Source: Methylobacillus sp.
Lineage (GTDB): Bacteria > Pseudomonadota > Gammaproteobacteria > Burkholderiales > Methylophilaceae
Direction of reading: 5' to 3'
Assembly: GCA_018607785.1 (NCBI GenBank)
Contig: JABBAU010000038.1
Coordinates: 1-36,878, forward strand
Length of the DNA stretch: 36,878 bases
Of this stretch, positions 1-9,377 are shown piece after piece. The translations under genes were made by a program, and so were the position numbers. The notes beneath the pieces were generated by a model, which did no database searches, had not been told where the DNA came from, and worked only from the letters and a program-made list of their open reading frames with translations. Position 1 is the stretch's first letter; the number at the start of each line of letters is the position of its first letter.

Positions 1-32
1 TTTTTTTCCCTTTGATGTAGGTTTAAAGTTTG

Positions 33-55
33 TTAATCTTTTGGATTAATTTTTT
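33..55 (+). terminator. possible weak intrinsic terminator of the gene upstream of the window
   Basis: Inverted repeat TTAATC-ttttg-GATTAA (33-38/44-49) followed directly by a T-tract. The stem is short and AT-rich. Confidence 0.3.
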
Positions 56-123
56 CTTTCTGAAAGATTGGCATTATACTCCAATCCTCTTAAAGATAGT
101 TTTGATTTTAACTAAGGAAATCT

Positions 124-801
124 ATGCCAGTGAACGAAAATGATTGGCTTTTATGCTCAAGTCAAAAAGAATTTGAGCTTAGGGCGACAGAAATGATTGA
201 AGAATTTGCTGATGAAGCAATTAGAACAAAAGGTCATTTTTCTTTCGTTTTAGCAGGAGGTAATACCCCTAAAAAAATTTATGAAACATTATCAACAAAA
301 GATTGTGATTGGGCTAATTGGCATATTTATTTTGGCGATGAAAGATGCCTTCCTGCTGATGATGATGATAGAAATAGCTTAATGGCAGAAAAAAGTTTTT
401 TTTCAAAAGTCTCAATCCCAAAGAATCAGATTCATAACATTCCTGCTGAACTTGGAAAGAAAGAGGGTGCTGAGGTGTATAATAGAAAAATAAATTCAGA
501 CATGGTATTTGACCTAGTTCTTCTGGGCTTAGGAGAGGATGGTCATACAGCAAGTATTTTTCCTAATTCAGAATTTGATGAAAGTAAACAAGCTGTTCCA
601 ATATCAAATGCTCCTAAACTCCCAAAAAATAGAGTTTCGTTAACACCAAATAGATTGAGTATGGCAGATAATGTAATTTTTTTAGTAACGGGAAAGGATA
701 AAAAAAATGCATTAGACAAATTTAAAAACTCTGAGAATATTCCTGCAACCAGGATAACGGCACAAAAAAACTTTAAAGTTTTAATTTCAGGTGTTAATTA
801 A
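124..801 (+). CDS. pgl: 6-phosphogluconolactonase
   Basis: 225 aa ORF with DevB/NagB-type motifs: FVLAGGNTPKKIYETL, WHIYFGDERCLPADDDDRNS, LVLLGLGEDGHTASIFP. Confidence 0.93.
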   Translation: MPVNENDWLLCSSQKEFELRATEMIEEFADEAIRTKGHFSFVLAGGNTPKKIYETLSTKDCDWANWHIYFGDERCLPADDDDRNSLMAEKSFFSKVSIPKNQIHNIPAELGKKEGAEVYNRKINSDMVFDLVLLGLGEDGHTASIFPNSEFDESKQAVPISNAPKLPKNRVSLTPNRLSMADNVIFLVTGKDKKNALDKFKNSENIPATRITAQKNFKVLISGVN

Positions 802-1883
802 GTATTTTTGTCAATTACAATTTTTGGAAACTTGACTGTATGATCTTCGCTATAGCCAGCAACCTTTGATGCTATTTTTACCGCTATTTCAGAAAAAATC
901 TTTGTAATAGGGGAGTTTTGATCATTTATAACTGTTGGTTTTCCGCCATCGAGGTCTTCTCTTATTTTTATATCAAGCGGAAGACTGCCTAATAGATCTA
1001 CATCATAATCTTCACTCATCTTACTCCCTCCATCCTTTCCAAATATATGCTCCTCATTATTACATTTAGAGCAGATATGAAGCGCCATATTCTCTAAAAT
1101 ACCAATAATTGGTACATTTACCTTTTCGAACATTTTTAGGCCTCTTCTAGCATCAAGGAGCGAAATATCTTGTGGCGTTGTAACAATAATGGCACCAGTT
1201 ACTGGAATTTTTTGTGCTAATGTAAGCTGGATATCTCCTGTTCCAGGAGGTAGGTCAATCAATAAATAATCAAGATTGCTCCATTTTGTTTCTCTCAACA
1301 ATTGCTCAAGTGTGGATGTAACCATAGGCCCTCTCCAAACCATAGGTGTTTCTTGATCTACTAAAAAACCTATAGACATGATTTGAATATCATGGGCATT
1401 TAAAGGGTCCATTGTTTTACCATCAGAACTTTTGGGTTTTTGGTTAATACCAAACATTGTTGGCTGACTTGGGCCATAAATATCAGCATCTAATATGCCT
1501 ACATTCGCACCTTCTGCTGAAAGGGCTAATGCTAAGTTTGCCGTAACTGTGGATTTACCAACCCCCCCCTTACCAGACGCTATTGCGATGATATTTTTTA
1601 CATTAGGTAGAGTTTGTACTCCAGTTTGTACTTTATGTGATTGAACTTTGCTAGTTATATTTATATTTATTTCATTCTTCGTAAAATCTTTTATACCTTC
1701 AAGAATCATTTTTTTAAATTCTGTGATTATATTTTTTGCATAAAAACCTAATTGAAGATCGATTTGTACACGATCCCCTTCACATTTAACATTTTTAATT
1801 GTTTTTTCGTTAAAGATTTGTCTATTTAAAATAGGAAATTTCAGAGATTTTATATAGTCTTTTATTCTTTTTTCTATTTCCAC
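798..1883 (-). CDS. mrp: Mrp/ApbC family iron-sulfur cluster carrier ATPase
   Basis: Walker A IASGKGGVGKST, DADIYGPSQPTMFG, LLIDLPPGTGDIQLTL, CSKC motif. Confidence 0.95.
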   Translation of the reverse strand: MEIEKRIKDYIKSLKFPILNRQIFNEKTIKNVKCEGDRVQIDLQLGFYAKNIITEFKKMILEGIKDFTKNEININITSKVQSHKVQTGVQTLPNVKNIIAIASGKGGVGKSTVTANLALALSAEGANVGILDADIYGPSQPTMFGINQKPKSSDGKTMDPLNAHDIQIMSIGFLVDQETPMVWRGPMVTSTLEQLLRETKWSNLDYLLIDLPPGTGDIQLTLAQKIPVTGAIIVTTPQDISLLDARRGLKMFEKVNVPIIGILENMALHICSKCNNEEHIFGKDGGSKMSEDYDVDLLGSLPLDIKIREDLDGGKPTVINDQNSPITKIFSEIAVKIASKVAGYSEDHTVKFPKIVIDKNT

Positions 1884-1908
1884 TTTTTTGATTCCATTTC
1901 TAAGGTTT

Positions 1909-1914
1909 TATAAT
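1909..1914 (+). promoter_or_regulatory. possible -10 element for metG in the mrp/metG divergent spacer
   Basis: TATAAT in the 87-bp divergent intergenic region. Only a poor -35 candidate is present (TTGATT at 1888-1893, 15-bp spacer). Confidence 0.35.
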
Positions 1915-1970
1915 GTGTATTAGCATTTTGTTTGCTAGAATAAAGGATTATAGATTAAATTTTCCATCTA

Positions 1971-3632
1971 ATGCGCAAACTTCTTGTTACTTCAGCCCTT
2001 CCTTATGCAAACGGCAGTATTCACCTAGGTCATTTAGTGGAATATATCCAAACGGACATTTGGGTTCGTTTCCAAAAAATGTCTGGCAATGAAACATATT
2101 ATATCTGCGCTGATGATACTCACGGAACGCCTATTATGCTAAAAGCTGAAGAGGAAAATATTTCACCAGATGATTTAGTAAATAAAGTCCACGATGAACA
2201 TGCTAATGATTTCAAAGAGTTTAATGTAAATTTTGATCATTTTTATTCAACAAATTCACCTGAAAATAAAAAACTATCTGAATCTATCTACAACACATTA
2301 AAAGAAAATAATAAAATTTCATCAAAAGAAATTGATCAATTTTATGATGAATCAAAAGCAATGTTTTTACCTGACAGGTTTATTAAGGGCTCATGTCCTA
2401 AATGCGAAGCAGAGGATCAATATGGGGATTCTTGTGAGAAGTGCGGGGCCACTTATAGCCCAACAGAATTAAAAAATCCATATTCAGTGCTATCTGGAAC
2501 TGAACCGATAAGAAAAAAGACCCTACATTACTTTTTTAAACTTTCGGAATGTGAAGAGTTTTTGAAAGAGTGGATTAAAAATGAGACTCTTCAACCTGAA
2601 GCTGAAAATAAATTAAAAGAGTGGTTTGATATGGGCCTCCAAGACTGGGATATATCTCGTGATGCGCCATATTTTGGATTTGAGATACCCGACGCACCAG
2701 GAAAATATTTTTATGTATGGTTGGATGCCCCAATTGGTTATATGGCAAGCTTTAAAAAGTTTGCACAAATGAATAACTTATCATTCGATGAATTTTGGAG
2801 CAAAGATAGTACAGCAGAATTAATTCATTTCATTGGAAAAGATATTTTATATTTCCATGCACTTTTTTGGCCAGCTACCCTTAATTACGCCAACTATAGA
2901 ACACCTTCAAAAATATTTACACATGGGTTTTTAACAGTAAATGGAGAAAAGATGTCAAAATCAAGGGGTACATTTATAACAGCAAGGAGCTATCTTGATC
3001 ATATAAAAGACCCAAATTTTTTGAGATATTACTATGCTACAAAATTGAATTCTTCAATGGAAGATTTAGATTTGAACCTCGATGATTTTGTCGCTAAAAA
3101 TAATAGTGATTTAATTGGAAAGTTTATAAATATCCCAAGTCGCACATCCGGATTTGTAAGTAAATTTTTTAACTTTGAACTGATGCCCTTAGCGTCAATA
3201 AAATCTAAAGATGCATTGGCATTATTAGAAAAAATTAAAGAATCAAAAAAAATCATTGAAACTTATTATGAAGCTCGAGAATTTAGTAAATTAGTGAAAG
3301 TAATAATGCAGTTAGTTGAGAATGTAAACGAATATATTAGTAAAACTGAGCCTTGGAAATTGTCGAAAGATGAGGTCCAATTGAAATCAAACTCATCGCT
3401 GCATGAAATCTGCTCTGTTTGCCTTAAATCATTCAGAATGATTTCTATTTTCCTGTCACCAATTATCCCAAGTCTTTCCGAAAAAATTGCAATGTTTTAT
3501 GGGGAGGCATCTTTTAATAGTTTTGCATTAATTGAAGGTGATATATTGAAAATTGAACCATATAAACATTTATTAAAGAGAATAGAGCAAGAGTCAATTG
3601 ATTTGATGCTTAGTTCAAACAAAGAAAGCTAG
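1971..3632 (+). CDS. metG: methionyl-tRNA synthetase, short form without an obvious C-terminal tRNA-binding domain
   Basis: HIGH-like SIHLGHLVE, GEKMSKSRGTF, zinc knuckle CPKCEAEDQYGDSCEKCG. 553 aa. Confidence 0.96.
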   Translation: MRKLLVTSALPYANGSIHLGHLVEYIQTDIWVRFQKMSGNETYYICADDTHGTPIMLKAEEENISPDDLVNKVHDEHANDFKEFNVNFDHFYSTNSPENKKLSESIYNTLKENNKISSKEIDQFYDESKAMFLPDRFIKGSCPKCEAEDQYGDSCEKCGATYSPTELKNPYSVLSGTEPIRKKTLHYFFKLSECEEFLKEWIKNETLQPEAENKLKEWFDMGLQDWDISRDAPYFGFEIPDAPGKYFYVWLDAPIGYMASFKKFAQMNNLSFDEFWSKDSTAELIHFIGKDILYFHALFWPATLNYANYRTPSKIFTHGFLTVNGEKMSKSRGTFITARSYLDHIKDPNFLRYYYATKLNSSMEDLDLNLDDFVAKNNSDLIGKFINIPSRTSGFVSKFFNFELMPLASIKSKDALALLEKIKESKKIIETYYEAREFSKLVKVIMQLVENVNEYISKTEPWKLSKDEVQLKSNSSLHEICSVCLKSFRMISIFLSPIIPSLSEKIAMFYGEASFNSFALIEGDILKIEPYKHLLKRIEQESIDLMLSSNKES

Positions 3633-3639
3633 TCAGAAT

Positions 3640-4332
3640 CTATGAATTTATTTGGTTATATACCTTTATCAACTTTTCTTGAGGGTTTGGAGCGCCTGTA
3701 ATAGGCCTACCGATAACCAAAATATCAGATCCAAAACTAACTGCGTCAATTGGGTTTGCAGCTCTTTTTTGATCATCATTAATAATTTTTTCTAGTCTAA
3801 TTCCTGGTGTAATGTAGATAAATGTATTTGGAAGATATTTACGAATATTAGGAATATCAGCTGCTGCACAGACTATTCCATCAAGACCGCTTTCAGCAGC
3901 AGATATCGCAAGTCTTTTTATGCAATCATCTATTGACCCGACCAGACCAATCTCTTCTAGATAGCTTTTATCATGGCTTGTTAGTAGCGTTACCCCAATT
4001 AATTTTATTTGTTTATCTTTAATAGCATCTTTTGCTGTCACCATCATATCCTTGCCACCCAGAGCGTGAACATTAAGTATATCTATATTAAGCTTTGAGG
4101 CGGCTACACATGCTTTCATAACTGTATTAGGGATATCATGAAATTTTAAATCTAAGAAGACTTTAAAGCCCTTTTTTTTTGCCCAAATTACAATCTCTGG
4201 ACCACATGCAGTAAATAATTCTTTTCCAATTTTTATCCCACAATATTTATAATTTAGCTGATTAATTATGTTTTTTGCATCACTGAGTGATTCTGTGTCA
4301 ATTGCTACATAGATATCAGTTTTTTTTATCAT
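3640..4332 (-). CDS. pyrF: orotidine 5'-phosphate decarboxylase
   Basis: YVAIDTES, FLDLKFHDIPNTV, YITPGIR, VIGRPITGAPNP motifs. Confidence 0.95.
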   Translation of the reverse strand: MIKKTDIYVAIDTESLSDAKNIINQLNYKYCGIKIGKELFTACGPEIVIWAKKKGFKVFLDLKFHDIPNTVMKACVAASKLNIDILNVHALGGKDMMVTAKDAIKDKQIKLIGVTLLTSHDKSYLEEIGLVGSIDDCIKRLAISAAESGLDGIVCAAADIPNIRKYLPNTFIYITPGIRLEKIINDDQKRAANPIDAVSFGSDILVIGRPITGAPNPQEKLIKVYNQINS

Positions 4333-4336
4333 TTAA

Positions 4337-5509
4337 TTAATTTTCTAGAGTAATATCAATAGGCTCTGATGGAAGTGATTCCCATGAATTACATCCAGGA
4401 CATTGCCAATGAAATTGCTTCGCTTTAAAACCACATTCATTACAATTAAAAAACCTTCTTTCCCCAATTGAATTTTTTACTGTTTGCTGAATGAGCTCAA
4501 TATTTTCAATTTCGTTTGATTTTTTTATAGTAAGGATTTGAAACAATTGATCAAGCGATAGTAGACTTGGTCTTTGAATTAATTCATTTCTTGCTATTTC
4601 TTCAGCTCTTTCAACGCCTTCATTCTTTAATACTAATTCATAGATTGAACTAAGAATTGTTTTGAGTTTGTATAAGTCATAATACCTCGAGAGAATTGAT
4701 AGCGCTTCATTGATATTATTTTGTATTTCATAAGCAGAAATAATTTTTTGGGTGACCAGGCCAAGATATTCTGGCTGTTGATATTCAATTTTTTTCCAGT
4801 AAACAATTGCTTCTTCATGTTTTTTTTCTTCATAGGCAATGTCACCCAGCAGAATATTAGCTCTCACACAATTTTTATATTCATCTAAAGATTTTTTTAG
4901 GTAAGTTTTTGCTAGGCCATATTCCTTATTCATTAATTTGTTGGTAGCCAATTCACAATAATAATGACTTATTGAGATTCTGAAAGACACCCCTGAAATT
5001 TTTTCTAGATCTGAAGCAGATTCAATTGCTTTATCCCAATCTCTCTCTCGAACATATATCTCCCTAAGAAGGTTTAATGAATATTGAAAATATTTTTCAT
5101 TTTTAAGTTGTTTAAGGATAGATTCACTTCTTCCATAAAGACCGGCTTTAAAATAGTCTTGAGCTAATTCAGCTTTTATAGAGCTTTCTTGTTCGGCAGT
5201 AATCTCTCTTTTATTTAAAAGCGAGGCATGTAAATTTATGGCCTTATCATACTTGCCCTGTTTCCTTAAGGCTGAACCAAGAGCAAAGTGTATTTCAAGT
5301 GAATCATTCTTTAACTTTACAGCTTTCTCAAGTTCAGCTATGGCATTCTCATTTTGATTGGAGTTTAGGTATGAAAGGGCTTTGAAAAGTGAGGCGGGAA
5401 GATCGGTACTTTCTGAAATAATCTGTTTAATATCAACACGAGCAGAAACCCACCCTAAGATAAAGAATAAAGGTATAACTAATAACCACCAGAATTCAAA
5501 TTCAATCAT
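4337..5509 (-). CDS. lapB: lipopolysaccharide assembly protein B (TPR protein with C-terminal rubredoxin-like metal site)
   Basis: N-terminal TM segment, TPR repeats, C-terminal CNECGFKAKQFHWQCPGCNSWES. Located next to pyrF. Confidence 0.9.
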   Translation of the reverse strand: MIEFEFWWLLVIPLFFILGWVSARVDIKQIISESTDLPASLFKALSYLNSNQNENAIAELEKAVKLKNDSLEIHFALGSALRKQGKYDKAINLHASLLNKREITAEQESSIKAELAQDYFKAGLYGRSESILKQLKNEKYFQYSLNLLREIYVRERDWDKAIESASDLEKISGVSFRISISHYYCELATNKLMNKEYGLAKTYLKKSLDEYKNCVRANILLGDIAYEEKKHEEAIVYWKKIEYQQPEYLGLVTQKIISAYEIQNNINEALSILSRYYDLYKLKTILSSIYELVLKNEGVERAEEIARNELIQRPSLLSLDQLFQILTIKKSNEIENIELIQQTVKNSIGERRFFNCNECGFKAKQFHWQCPGCNSWESLPSEPIDITLEN

Positions 5510-5520
5510 ATTCTTTTAAA

Positions 5521-5563
5521 AAAAAACATATTCAAATTTAATAATAAAATGAATATGTTTTTT
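5521..5563 (-). terminator. possible intrinsic (possibly bidirectional) terminator downstream of ihfB
   Basis: 14-bp perfect inverted repeat AAAAAACATATTCA/TGAATATGTTTTTT (5521-5534/5550-5563). On the minus strand the stem runs into a T-tract. Confidence 0.5.
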
Positions 5564-5580
5564 TATTAATTATTCTTAAT

Positions 5581-5859
5581 TTATTTATCAACTTTTAATT
5601 TTAATTCTTTGCCAGGTTTAAAGTGAGGAACAAACTTTTCAGGAATATTCACTTTTTCACCTGTTTTTGGGTTCCTCCCTAATCTAGCTGGTCTGTGGTT
5701 TAGGCTAAAACTACCAAAACCCCTTATTTCAACTCTCCCACCGCTACTTAAGCTCTTACTAAGAGAATCAATAATTGTCTTAACTGATAGCTCAGCGTCT
5801 TTATGAACGAGCTGAGAAAATCTATCAGACAGTAATGTTATTAATTCAGATTTAGTCAT
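5581..5859 (-). CDS. ihfB: integration host factor subunit beta
   Basis: 92 aa HU/IHF family. [29 protein letters not shown]. Directly downstream of rpsA. Confidence 0.95.
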   Translation of the reverse strand: MTKSELITLLSDRFSQLVHKDAELSVKTIIDSLSKSLSSGGRVEIRGFGSFSLNHRPARLGRNPKTGEKVNIPEKFVPHFKPGKELKLKVDK

Positions 5860-7337
5860 TATTTTTTATCATCTAATTTTGCTTTTAATAACGCCCCTAA
5901 ATTTGTTGTACCTGCATTTTCGGGTTCATCAGTTTTTTTCTTTGCATCTTTTTTAGGTTTTTCTTTAGCTTCTACTTTTTTATCCTCATTTGGATCATCC
6001 GAAAGTTGCTTAATACCTAAAGAAATTCTTTCTTTGTCGACATCTATTGATAAGATGATTGACTCAACTTCATCACCTCTTTTATAGTTTTTTAATGCTG
6101 CTTCCTGATCTGACCAAGCTATATCTGAGAGATGTATCAGCCCATCAATATCTCCAGGCAACCCGATAAAAACTCCGAAATCTGTTATTGATTTAATATT
6201 ACCTTTGATTTTATCGTCTTTTTTATTGCTATTTGCAAATATATTCCATGGATTATCTTTGCATTGCTTCATGCCTAGAGACAATCTTCTTCTATCCTCA
6301 TCAATTTCAAGAATCATTACCTCAACCTCATCTCCTAATTGAACTGCTTTTGAAGGATGTATATTTTTATTTGTCCAGTCCATTTCTGAAACATGAACTA
6401 GCCCTTCAATTCCTGTTTCAATTTCAATGAAAGCCCCATAGTCAGTTAAATTTGACACTTTTCCGAAAACTTTTGTTTTCACAGGTGTTCTTCTCGACAG
6501 CCCAACCCACGGGTCATCATCAAGTTGTTTTAATCCGAGTGATACTCTATTTTTTTCTTTATCGAATTTTAATACTCTTGCGTCAATCTCATCCCCTATA
6601 TTTAGTATCTCAGATGGGTGCTTGATTCTTTTCCATGCTAAGTCAGTAATATGAAGCAGACCATCAATACCACCTAGATCAACAAAAGCACCATAGTCTG
6701 TTATATTTTTGACAATTCCTTTCACAACAGAACCTTCTTTAAGTGTTTCAATCAGGGCTTCGAGATCAACCCCACCTTGACCCTCCAAAACTGCTTTTCT
6801 TGAAACAACAACATTATTTCTTTTTCTGTCAATTTTAATTACTTTTAACTCACATTCTTTATTTTCAAAAGGCGTTGTGTCTTTAATTGGACGAGTATCA
6901 ACTAATGAGCCAGGCAAGAAAGCCATAATACCGTTGACGGTAACCCTTAACCCTCCCTTTACTTTACTGCTTACATATCCAGTAACAATCCTTGATTCTT
7001 CCATTGCATCTTCTAAGTCGAGCCATGCTTGCATTTCTTTGGCTCTTGCTCTTGATAGTAATGTAGACCCGTATCCATCCTCTAATTTTTCAATTGAGAC
7101 CTTTACATGATCGCCAATATTTACTTCAACATCGCCTTTATCATCTAGAAATTCCTCTGTTTTAATTAAACTTTCTGATTTTAAACCTGCATTTACAATT
7201 ACAAAGTCATTATCTATTGAGATAACCTCTGCAGTAATTACTTCACCTTGACGCATTTCTTTGAGCGCCATACTTTCCTCAAATAAATCAGCGAAGCTTT
7301 CAGACGATTTTTGTGTTGTTTTTTCTAGAGTTGCCAT
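5859..7337 (-). CDS. rpsA: 30S ribosomal protein S1, apparently with five S1 domains
   Basis: Five successive S1 RNA-binding repeats (e.g. [29 protein letters not shown]), then a Lys-rich tail ending [17 protein letters not shown]. cmk-rpsA-ihfB synteny. Confidence 0.96.
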   Translation of the reverse strand: MATLEKTTQKSSESFADLFEESMALKEMRQGEVITAEVISIDNDFVIVNAGLKSESLIKTEEFLDDKGDVEVNIGDHVKVSIEKLEDGYGSTLLSRARAKEMQAWLDLEDAMEESRIVTGYVSSKVKGGLRVTVNGIMAFLPGSLVDTRPIKDTTPFENKECELKVIKIDRKRNNVVVSRKAVLEGQGGVDLEALIETLKEGSVVKGIVKNITDYGAFVDLGGIDGLLHITDLAWKRIKHPSEILNIGDEIDARVLKFDKEKNRVSLGLKQLDDDPWVGLSRRTPVKTKVFGKVSNLTDYGAFIEIETGIEGLVHVSEMDWTNKNIHPSKAVQLGDEVEVMILEIDEDRRRLSLGMKQCKDNPWNIFANSNKKDDKIKGNIKSITDFGVFIGLPGDIDGLIHLSDIAWSDQEAALKNYKRGDEVESIILSIDVDKERISLGIKQLSDDPNEDKKVEAKEKPKKDAKKKTDEPENAGTTNLGALLKAKLDDKK

Positions 7338-7424
7338 TTAAATTTTATTACCTTTTTAAAATCCCAACTAGCGATGGGCTTGTTAATAAAAACCTAATAA
7401 TTTTTGGGTTATTAGATCACTTAA

Positions 7425-8102
7425 TTATCTATCTATCTTACTTTTAATTATCTCCATTACTTTTTCATAAGACTGTTTTATACTTAAATTATCTGTTTTA
7501 ACTAAGTAAGCATCATTCGCAGCTTTAAGAGGTGATATTTTTCTGTTTTTATCACTTTCGTCTCTTAGTTTTATTCTTTGAAACAGGTCGGTAAGGTTAA
7601 CATCCTTTTCCTTTAATATCAACTGTTTATATCTCCTATTGGCTCGCTCCTGAATGCTAGCAGTCAGGAAAATTTTTACTTTAGCTTTTGGAAAAATTAC
7701 GGTTCCCATATCACGTCCATCAGCAACAAGTCCTGGTGGTTTGAAGAAGGATTTTTGAAATTCTAAAATATTTTTTCTTATTTCTTCATTTTTTGCAATT
7801 TCAGACGCAAATTTTCCTATATCTTCTGACCGAATCAACTCTGATACATCTTTATCTGTAAGAAAAATTTTATCACCAATAAATTGAATATTTATTTCAT
7901 CAATTAATTCTGTTATTTGAGAAATTTGATCTGTTGCAAGCCCTTTCTGGTTTGCTTCGAATGCTATAACTCTGTAAATTGCACCTGAATCTAGATAATG
8001 AAAACCCATATTTTGGCTTACAAGCTTTGATATTGTACCTTTACCTGCTCCAGCAGGTCCGTCAATAGTGATTATAAAAGGTTTTTTGGACAAATTACTC
8101 AA
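7425..8102 (-). CDS. cmk: cytidylate kinase
   Basis: ITIDGPAGAGKGTISKLV, DSGAIYRV, DGRDMGTVIFP motifs. Confidence 0.96.
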   Translation of the reverse strand: MSNLSKKPFIITIDGPAGAGKGTISKLVSQNMGFHYLDSGAIYRVIAFEANQKGLATDQISQITELIDEINIQFIGDKIFLTDKDVSELIRSEDIGKFASEIAKNEEIRKNILEFQKSFFKPPGLVADGRDMGTVIFPKAKVKIFLTASIQERANRRYKQLILKEKDVNLTDLFQRIKLRDESDKNRKISPLKAANDAYLVKTDNLSIKQSYEKVMEIIKSKIDR

Positions 8103-9375
8103 TGATCGATTCTAAATCTTTAAAATAATTAGGGTAAGTTTTATTTACGCACTCTGGATCCTTAATAATAATATTTAAATTCTTTAAACAAAATAGGGAA
8201 AAGCACATAGCAATTCTGTGATCATTGTAAGTTTCTATTGCAACATTGTTGTTGAGGTTATTTTGAGGAAAGATTGTCATTGAGTTTTGTGTTGAAGCAA
8301 CCTCAACGCCAAGCTTTTTAAGTTCTTTTTCGATAGCTGAAATTCTATCAGTTTCCTTTACTTTCCAGCTCCCGATATTTTTTAATGTTGTTGGTGCATC
8401 AGCAAACACTGCTAAAATAGAAAGCGTCATAGCTGCATCTGGTATTTCTATGCAATCTATTTCAAAACCTTTTAGGACCTTGGCTTTTGATACCTTTATA
8501 GAGTTTGATTTATACTCAACTTCGGCACCCATTTTAGAGATAATATCCAAGAATTTTAAATCACCCTGAATGCTCCTCTGATTGATACCTTTAATCTCAA
8601 TTTCACCAGAAAGAGCAGCTGCTGCAAAGAAGTAAGATGCTGATGAAGCATCTCCTTCAACAAAAATTTCTTTTGGACTTTTATACCTTGAATTAGCTTT
8701 AAGTGAAAATGTATGCCAATTTTTGTTGTCATAAAAAATATTAAATTTTTCTAGTAACTTTAAAGTAATATTAACGTAGGGTTTTGAAATTAATTCACCA
8801 ATTATCTCAATTGTAAATTCACCACCTACAATAGGCCCTGCCATTAAAAGTGCAGTGAGATATTGGCTTGATATATTGCCTTTAATTTGAATTGGCTTTG
8901 CAAGTCTAATTTTACTATTTTTAATCTTTATTGGTGGGTAACCAATAATATTCTCATACTCAATAACTGCCCCCATTTGTTCAAGAGAGTCTACAAGATC
9001 TTTTATCGGCCGTTCATGCATACGGTCAATACCTGAAAGATAGTAATCACCTTCCATCATTGCTAAAACTGCTGTAAGTGGCCTAAAAGTTGTTCCTGAA
9101 TTACCTAAAAAGAGCTTAGTATTTTTGTTAGGAAAATCTTGACTAGCTCCTTTTATTTCAATGAAGCTATCACTATTCTTTTCGACATGTATGCCTAGTC
9201 GAATTAGGGCATTAATCATTTGATCCGTATCTTCTGAGCGGAGAGGGTCAACTATCTTAGTTGTTCCACTGGCAAGTGCTGCCATCAGAAGAACTCTATT
9301 TGTTATACTTTTTGAGCCAGGTAATTTAATCGATCCTTTAACTTGTGATGAAGCCTTTAAAATCTTTTCCTTCAT
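8095..9375 (-). CDS. aroA: 3-phosphoshikimate 1-carboxyvinyltransferase (EPSP synthase)
   Basis: LPGSKSITNRVLLMAALA, LFLGNSGTTFRPLTA, EGDASSASYFFAAAA, DHRIAMCFSL. Confidence 0.97.
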   Translation of the reverse strand: MKEKILKASSQVKGSIKLPGSKSITNRVLLMAALASGTTKIVDPLRSEDTDQMINALIRLGIHVEKNSDSFIEIKGASQDFPNKNTKLFLGNSGTTFRPLTAVLAMMEGDYYLSGIDRMHERPIKDLVDSLEQMGAVIEYENIIGYPPIKIKNSKIRLAKPIQIKGNISSQYLTALLMAGPIVGGEFTIEIIGELISKPYVNITLKLLEKFNIFYDNKNWHTFSLKANSRYKSPKEIFVEGDASSASYFFAAAALSGEIEIKGINQRSIQGDLKFLDIISKMGAEVEYKSNSIKVSKAKVLKGFEIDCIEIPDAAMTLSILAVFADAPTTLKNIGSWKVKETDRISAIEKELKKLGVEVASTQNSMTIFPQNNLNNNVAIETYNDHRIAMCFSLFCLKNLNIIIKDPECVNKTYPNYFKDLESIIE

Positions 9376-9377
9376 CG

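Noticed and set aside
33-67. Two small hairpins before pgl (TTAATC/GATTAA and TCTTT/AAAGA) as a riboswitch-like leader
   Set aside because: The stems are very short and AT-rich. The first fits better as a weak terminator of an upstream gene.
314-553. 79-aa ORF antisense to pgl, and similar small antisense ORFs (3032-3256, 4633-4845, 6233-6430, 6877-7110, 11943-12158, 14573-14830, 15524-15724, 17577-17915, 18125-18331, 18729-18944, 18899-19102, 19216-19462, 20559-20822, 23123-23371, 26168-26446, 32955-33173)
   Set aside because: All lie inside or largely overlap well-supported genes, show no domain signatures, and look like composition artefacts.
7425-7440. TCTA tandem repeat at the 3' end of cmk as a phase-variable tract
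   Set aside because: Only about three units, at the extreme end of the gene. It would change a few C-terminal residues at most.
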